Shown piece after piece: positions 61,901 through 64,000 of a stretch of DNA of 64,000 bases. The translations under genes were made by a program, and so were the position numbers. Source of the stretch: Pagrus major (Eukaryota; Chordata; Actinopteri; Spariformes; Sparidae); the NCBI RefSeq assembly GCF_040436345.1, contig NC_133223.1, forward strand, positions 18,391,113-18,455,112, read 5' to 3'. Under the pieces are notes generated by a model, which saw nothing but the letters and a program-made list of their open reading frames with translations, was not told where the DNA came from and searched no databases. Position 1 is the first letter of the stretch. Every line of letters begins with the position of its first letter.

Positions 61901-64000
61901 GTCAGTCAGGCCTCCTATTGTGTGCTGCATTCCTCGGTGGTGACGCCCCTCAGTGTCCTCTGACAAACAGCACCTCCCCCTCCCTTTGTCCACCAGGGGT
62001 TACAGAGCCTCACTTTGGCTTTTGTTTAGATAGCTCACCATGCATGGGAATGTGGAGTTGCCATGACTATTTTGAAAGCGTTGCCAGTGTTGTATTGTGC
62101 CTTGCCTATTAGTTGCAAAGCAGCGGGGGAAGTACCTGAGATAATTTTCTCTTTCATAAAAAGTAAAAAAAGTTGTTTCAATAAAGGGAAAATAATTAAT
62201 ATTGAATATAAATTATTTGACAGAAGATATTAACTCCCAGTATCTACAGTTTAATGTTACATGATTTATCTCTGCAGCCACACTGGTCAGGACCTGCAAC
62301 ACAGATCAGTTTCGATGTGATGATGGCAGGTGCATTGCCTCGTCCTGGATCTGTGATGGGGACAATGACTGTGGCGACATGAGTGATGAAGACCAGAGGC
62401 ATAATTGTGGTAAGCATCCTTATACTTTCTCTCTTTCCTCATCTTCTTTCTCTTTGTCCTCCTCTTCATCCTTGTCTGCGTCCTTCCACTTCTTCATCTC
62501 TTCCCCTTGCAGCGCATCCTCTTGTTCCCCATCACTTCCCCACCATGCCCCCTCCTGCTTCCCTCATCCTCTCGTTATTCAGGGCGCTGATGGATTAGGA
62601 TACACACCACTGGGGGAGTGTTGTGTGGGAGACACTGGCAGTCAGTGCCCGGCATCTTAGTCTCCTGTAGAAGGTCTCCATTCCAAGGAGCTGACATTCC
62701 TGATTTCTCCTGCCTCACTCGTTACTTTGTGCATGTCTCCTTTCTCTGGCTTCCTGGCTCAGGGTGGATCAGGACTCTTATGTCTCACCAATGTGTGCTC
62801 CAACAATAAGATGCCTGAAGCTAAAGACTTCGGCACTGCCAGAGCCTCTGTAGGAGACTCACTTCAAAAACAGTCGCATTAGGTGGATAAAGAATTTTAA
62901 GTCACGGCTGCGTGTTTTGAAATACAGTCTGGGATATTTGGATTGCTAAAAATGCAGGTTGATGTTGGGTCATCACCATCATTATTTCACTTCTTGTAAA
63001 TCCCCCTGCATTATTTCTTTCTTCCAGCCAATCGCACATGTTCAAGTGCAGAGTTCACCTGTGAGAACAACCAACCACCTCAGCGGAAATGCATCCCACG
63101 TGATTGGGTGTGTGATGGAGACGCAGACTGTGCAGACGCATTAGATGAACATCAAAACTGCACACGTAGATCCTGTGGCGTAAATGAGTTCTCATGTAGC
63201 AATGGCCTCTGCATACGCAGCGCCTACAGGTTAGAACTTTTAACGAAAATATCATAAATTTTCATCTGCAATTAGTCTTTCTGGCAATGTGAGTTCATCT
63301 TTGTCTTCTAAAATCAGGTGTGATCGACGTAACGACTGCGGGGACAGCAGTGACGAGCAGGGCTGCACCTACCAGGCGTGCCAGCAACACCAGTTCACCT
63401 GCCAGAATGGCCGCTGCGTGTCCCACGACTTTGTCTGCGATGGCGACAATGACTGCGGGGATGAGTCCGATGAGCTTGAGCACATGTGCCGCACGCCAGC
63501 ACCCACCTGCCCCCCCGGAGAGTTCAGATGTGACAATGGACACTGTATCCCCCTGAGCCAGGTGTGTGACAGGAACGATGACTGCTCTGACAACAGCGAC
63601 GAGAAAGGATGCGGTGAGTATGAGACAAAAAGGGAATAAATAAGTAGTTGAATGAAGAACACAAATAATACTGTGTTTTCTCTCAATGAATAGAACGGTC
63701 TGACAGTGATAATAATAATTAGTTTCATATAGCGCCTTTCAAGAGGCTGATGAATTTTATAACTTTGTTGCTTCTTTGACTGTAGGTGTCAATGAATGCA
63801 CAGACCCATCCATCCATCACTGTGATCACAACTGCACCGACACGCCTACCAGCTTCATCTGCACCTGTCGTCCCGGCTACCGCCTCATGTCTGACAGCAA
63901 AACGTGTGACGACATCAATGAGTGTGCCGAGACGCCGAGCGTGTGCAGCCAGGTCTGCGAGAACACCGTTGGCTCCTATGTGTGCAAGTGCGCCCCGGGA
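30554..64000 (+). CDS. lrp2: LDL receptor-related protein 2 (megalin), 3' end outside the window
   Basis: A giant endocytic receptor of absorptive epithelia that takes up many ligands. Canonical coding exons: 30554-30623, 35443-35550, 35749-35871, 36328-36444, 36866-36976, 37107-37220, 37345-37461, 37995-38138, 38229-38348, 38929-39057, 39560-39729, 42172-42395, 42819-43025, 43161-43363, 43568-43708, 43938-44141, 44770-44962, 45376-45501, 45698-45828, 46044-46181, 46289-46570, 46721-46960, 47612-47731, 48117-48233, 48358-48738, 49404-49652, 50264-50475, 50579-50763, 50874-51102, 51262-51439, 51563-51691, 52482-52648, 53122-53265, 53363-53472, 53980-54157, 54250-54463, 54575-54814, 54951-55139, 56261-57193, 57301-57466, 58052-58210, 58298-58587, 58665-58865, 59324-59566, 59660-59785, 61579-61698, 62278-62409, 63028-63229, 63318-63613 and 63786 onwards. 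Phases join throughout, giving about 3,200 of roughly 4,650 residues. Seven LDLa modules at the N-terminus identify LRP2; LRP1 and LRP1B have two. The copy may be lrp2a or lrp2b. Confidence 0.93.
30624..35442. other. lrp2 intron 1, largest intron in the window
   Basis: This 4.8-kb first intron has no exon-like or recognisable transposon sequence. It contains poly-T runs (around 30949-30972 and 34610-34620). Long first introns often carry enhancers, but no element can be named from the sequence. Confidence 0.5.
35443..38138 (+). CDS. lrp2 ligand-binding cluster 1 (seven LDLa modules)
   Basis: Seven consecutive exons (2-8), each one LDL receptor class A module of six Cys with the calcium-binding end (D-x-SDE or D-x-x-DE): CVDDSDE, CEDGSDE, CSDGSDE, CRDGSDE, CGDRSDE, CEDNADE and the variant CPEGEDE. 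All have phase-1 borders, so single modules can be gained or lost without a frame shift. The third and sixth keep a typical aromatic before the second Cys (GQFSC, NYFTC). Confidence 0.92.
38229..43363 (+). CDS. lrp2 EGF pair and first YWTD propeller
   Basis: Exons 9 and 10 encode two EGF modules ([37 protein letters not shown]). Exons 11-14 encode the first six-bladed beta-propeller. Its blades include [15 protein letters not shown] [43 protein letters not shown] and [13 protein letters not shown]. Propellers release ligand at low endosomal pH by competing for the LDLa modules. The 2.4-kb intron 39730-42171 splits it. Confidence 0.9.
40530..41130. repeat. Purine-rich dispersed repeat, copy 1
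   Basis: A 600-bp stretch whose plus strand is almost free of T (runs such as GAAACACAGGAAACAAACCA), ending CTGAACCATGACA. It resembles 60790-61125 in composition, in AACACAGGAGG/AACACAGGAAA motifs and in its ACCATGAC end. It produces artefactual minus-strand open frames rich in Phe, Leu, Ser and Val. It lies in lrp2 intron 39730-42171. Confidence 0.55.
43568..46181 (+). CDS. lrp2 EGF module and second YWTD propeller
   Basis: Exon 15 is an EGF module ([20 protein letters not shown]). Exons 16-20 form propeller 2, with FFVGIDF-like [59 protein letters not shown] and [15 protein letters not shown]. The intron 44142-44769 between exons 16 and 17 contains open frames of no recognisable homology. 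Confidence 0.9.
46289..48738 (+). CDS. lrp2 EGF module and ligand-binding cluster 2 (eight LDLa modules)
   Basis: Exon 21 holds an EGF module ([19 protein letters not shown]: [17 protein letters not shown]) and one LDLa. Exon 22 holds two, exons 23 and 24 one each, and exon 25 three, making eight as in mammalian LRP2. The calcium-site ends read CHDNSDE, CFDNSDE, CGDSSDE, CVDGADE, CSDRSDE, CEDGSDE, CRDMSDE and CPNGADE. The last module ends in SPLC before the candidate 15-nt exon. Confidence 0.92.
47050..47357. mobile_element. Inverted-repeat element, family C copy 2
   Basis: It shares GTGGCGGACCCTGCCACC and CAGTGTTCTGGGGACCTTAT with the copy in ccdc89 and ends AACTACATAGAGCTCCTTTA. The left terminal repeat is eroded or missing. 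It is inserted in lrp2 intron 46961-47611. Confidence 0.75.
49084..49098 (+). CDS. Candidate 15-nt lrp2 cassette exon
   Basis: A long pyrimidine tract and TTTCAG precede ACGAGCCTTTGCCAG, which is followed by GTAGGA. The exon is phase 1 on both sides and multiplies by three, so including it gives SPLC-NEPLP-DQESC and skipping it gives SPLC-NQESC. It would lengthen the linker between LDLa cluster 2 and the next EGF module. I do not recall a counterpart in mammalian LRP2. Confidence 0.55.
49404..51691 (+). CDS. lrp2 EGF pair, third YWTD propeller and following EGF module
   Basis: Exon 49404-49652 encodes two EGF modules; the second, [20 protein letters not shown], is calcium-binding (D-x-DEC). 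Propeller 3 spans 50264-51439, with [69 protein letters not shown] and [14 protein letters not shown]. Exon 51563-51691 closes it with an EGF module ([14 protein letters not shown]). Confidence 0.9.
52482..54463 (+). CDS. lrp2 fourth YWTD propeller
   Basis: Five exons encode propeller 4: [72 protein letters not shown] and [17 protein letters not shown]. These parallel the mammalian domain blade by blade, including the unusual YTN and WAV in place of WTD. The first exon follows an acceptor with an uninterrupted run of about 20 T. Confidence 0.9.
52850..52923. repeat. LINE 3' tail with (TATCT)n microsatellite
   Basis: GAGATTAATAAAGTTC leads directly into about nine TATCT units up to 52923. Fish LINEs of several clades end in AATAAAGT followed by short tandem repeats, so this is probably the 3' terminus of a heavily 5'-truncated copy. 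It lies in lrp2 intron 52649-53121. Confidence 0.65.
54575..56820 (+). CDS. lrp2 EGF module and fifth YWTD propeller
   Basis: Exon 54575-54814 contains an EGF module ([20 protein letters not shown]) and the first blade. Exon 54951-55139 adds [12 protein letters not shown]. Most of the rest lies in the 933-nt exon that starts at 56261 ([69 protein letters not shown]). Intron 55140-56260 holds a family A element (55468-55736) and otherwise nothing recognised. Confidence 0.9.
55468..55736. mobile_element. Non-autonomous inverted-repeat element, family A copy 2
   Basis: It starts TTAAAGGTGCAATATGT and ends with the perfect inverse ACATATTGCACCTTTAA, giving a 269-bp element with 17-bp terminal repeats. 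The interior shares GCATGCTCACTTCAGTAGAT and the AACACAATACATAAAC segment with the copy at 402-912. It is inserted in the lrp2 intron before the 933-nt exon. Confidence 0.8.
56821..58664 (+). CDS. lrp2 EGF module and sixth YWTD propeller
   Basis: The EGF module [20 protein letters not shown] lies inside the 933-nt exon, which also encodes the first two blades of propeller 6 ([29 protein letters not shown]). The propeller continues in 57301-57466 ([18 protein letters not shown]), 58052-58210 ([19 protein letters not shown]) and 58298-58587 ([18 protein letters not shown]). The last exon also begins the next EGF module ([12 protein letters not shown]). Confidence 0.9.
57467..58051. other. lrp2 intron, possible LINE-tail fragment
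   Basis: Around 57590-57665 the sequence CCTGATGAAGGCTTGATGTC, followed by CAATAAAGGCATTTTA, resembles the 3' end of fish non-LTR elements. This is too short to assign. Nothing else is recognised. Confidence 0.3.
58665..63613 (+). CDS. lrp2 ligand-binding cluster 3 (ten LDLa modules)
   Basis: Exon 58665-58865 ends an EGF module and holds the first LDLa. Two follow in 59324-59566, one each in 59660-59785, 61579-61698, 62278-62409 and the start of 63028-63229, one split across 63028-63229 and 63318-63613, and two more in 63318-63613. That makes ten, as in human LRP2. Calcium-site ends include CGDGSDE, CGDNSDE, CGDMSDE, CADGSDE, CGDSSDE and CSDNSDE. The module in 63028-63229 has a longer loop before its third Cys (NNQPPQRKC) and the deviating end CADALDE. 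Two short candidate exons lie between the first and second modules. Confidence 0.92.
59078..59104 (+). CDS. Candidate 27-nt lrp2 linker exon
   Basis: TTTCTTTCTCAG precedes a 27-nt segment, and GTGTGT follows. Phase 1 on both sides joins it to the LDLa exon ending at 58865, giving [12 protein letters not shown]. It adds nine residues between LDLa modules one and two of cluster 3. The direct joining of the flanking canonical exons (VCG then FHTCEP, with Ala between) matches human LRP2 better, so this exon is probably optional. Confidence 0.45.
59203..59238 (+). CDS. Candidate 36-nt lrp2 linker exon
   Basis: CTGCATGCAG precedes a 36-nt segment ending GCCATGTCAG, followed by GTAAAA. It is in phase 1 at both ends and encodes [12 protein letters not shown]. 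It can be used alone or after the 27-nt exon without frame change. The polypyrimidine tract is weaker than for the other two candidates. Confidence 0.35.
60246..60507. mobile_element. hAT-like miniature transposon with intact 8-bp target duplication
   Basis: The 262-bp element starts CAGGGCCGGC and ends with its exact inverse GCCGGCCCTG. It is flanked by the identical octamer ACATCAGC at 60238-60245 and 60508-60515. An 8-bp duplication and CAG-type ends are hallmarks of the hAT superfamily. The interior (GGTGCCCTAGGCGAGATTAG) is non-coding. It lies in the lrp2 intron 59786-61578. Confidence 0.88.
60790..61125. repeat. Purine-rich dispersed repeat, copy 2
   Basis: A plus strand rich in A and G that starts near AAAGTTTATTAAAAAAAAAT, carries GGTGTGGAGGGAAAGCAGAC and ends AATAACCATGACA. 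It has the same architecture as 40530-41130. It lies in the lrp2 intron 59786-61578. Confidence 0.5.
61699..62277. other. lrp2 intron, nothing recognised
   Basis: Open frames at the left run straight on from the LDLa exon through its GTGAGT donor and are intron read-through. No repeat ends or RNA genes are seen. Confidence 0.5.
62410..63027. other. lrp2 intron with a CT-rich tract
   Basis: The first 160 bp (about 62425-62580) is an irregular polypyrimidine run of CTTC and CTCC units, probably a degenerate simple repeat. The remainder is unremarkable. Confidence 0.5.
63786..64000 (+). CDS. lrp2 EGF pair after cluster 3, cut by the window edge
   Basis: After ACTGTAG the exon reads [20 protein letters not shown], then a calcium-binding EGF module starting [16 protein letters not shown] and running to CKCAPG at the edge. 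The remaining propellers, LDLa cluster 4, membrane segment and cytoplasmic tail with its sorting motifs are outside the window. Confidence 0.9.
   Translation, partial: MSMNAQTHPSITVITTAPTRLPASSAPVVPATASCLTAKRVTTSMSVPRRRACAARSARTPLAPMCASAPR

Overview
The window is nuclear DNA of a ray-finned fish, most likely a percomorph teleost. It has split genes with GT-AG introns, vertebrate protein families, and many short non-autonomous DNA transposons of types familiar from fish genomes (for example the element beginning AAAGGTCCAGTGTGTAGG). There are no prokaryotic genes, CRISPR arrays or intact autonomous transposons. I found four protein-coding genes by reading exons, splice sites and phases directly.

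Layout. (1) 1155-19439, minus strand: a complete type XXVIII collagen gene (col28a2-like). It has a TATA box, a non-coding first exon, a signal peptide, VWA domain 1, about 535 residues of collagen helix with regular interruptions, VWA domain 2 and an Asn/Gly-rich tail, with no Kunitz domain. (2) 23448-26462, plus strand: complete atp5f1b, the mitochondrial ATP synthase beta subunit, 10 coding exons and 518 residues, with NRF-1-like and YY1-like promoter motifs and one GC-AG intron. (3) 26730-29497, minus strand: ccdc89, a coiled-coil protein of 352 residues in seven coding exons, tail-to-tail with atp5f1b. (4) 30554 to the right edge, plus strand: the first two thirds (about 3,200 codons) of lrp2 (megalin), a giant endocytic receptor. 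It contains the signal peptide, LDLR class A clusters of 7, 8 and 10 modules, and six YWTD propellers separated by EGF modules. The rest lies beyond position 64000.

How the genes relate. They do not form an operon or a pathway. col28 is an extracellular matrix protein, atp5f1b is respiratory-chain housekeeping, ccdc89 is a poorly characterised coiled-coil protein, and lrp2 is a clearance receptor of absorptive epithelia. ccdc89 and lrp2 diverge from a shared intergenic region of about 1.06 kb. The combination of a col28a2-type collagen, atp5f1b and an lrp2 gene suggests the HoxC-type paralogon, so the receptor may be lrp2b rather than the orthologue of human LRP2. That is an inference.

Between exons the DNA is rich in repeats. 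Three hairpin or inverted-repeat families are each present twice. There is a hAT-like element with a perfect 8-bp target duplication, a TA-flanked 739-bp element, a 1.4-kb inverted-repeat element carrying internal tandem units, LINE remnants and microsatellites.

I see no new multi-gene system. The observations most worth following are three short, frame-neutral linker exons in lrp2 (15, 27 and 36 nt) that would insert extra residues between ligand-binding modules. Next come the strict 23-codon exon periodicity of the collagen and the multi-exon structure of ccdc89.
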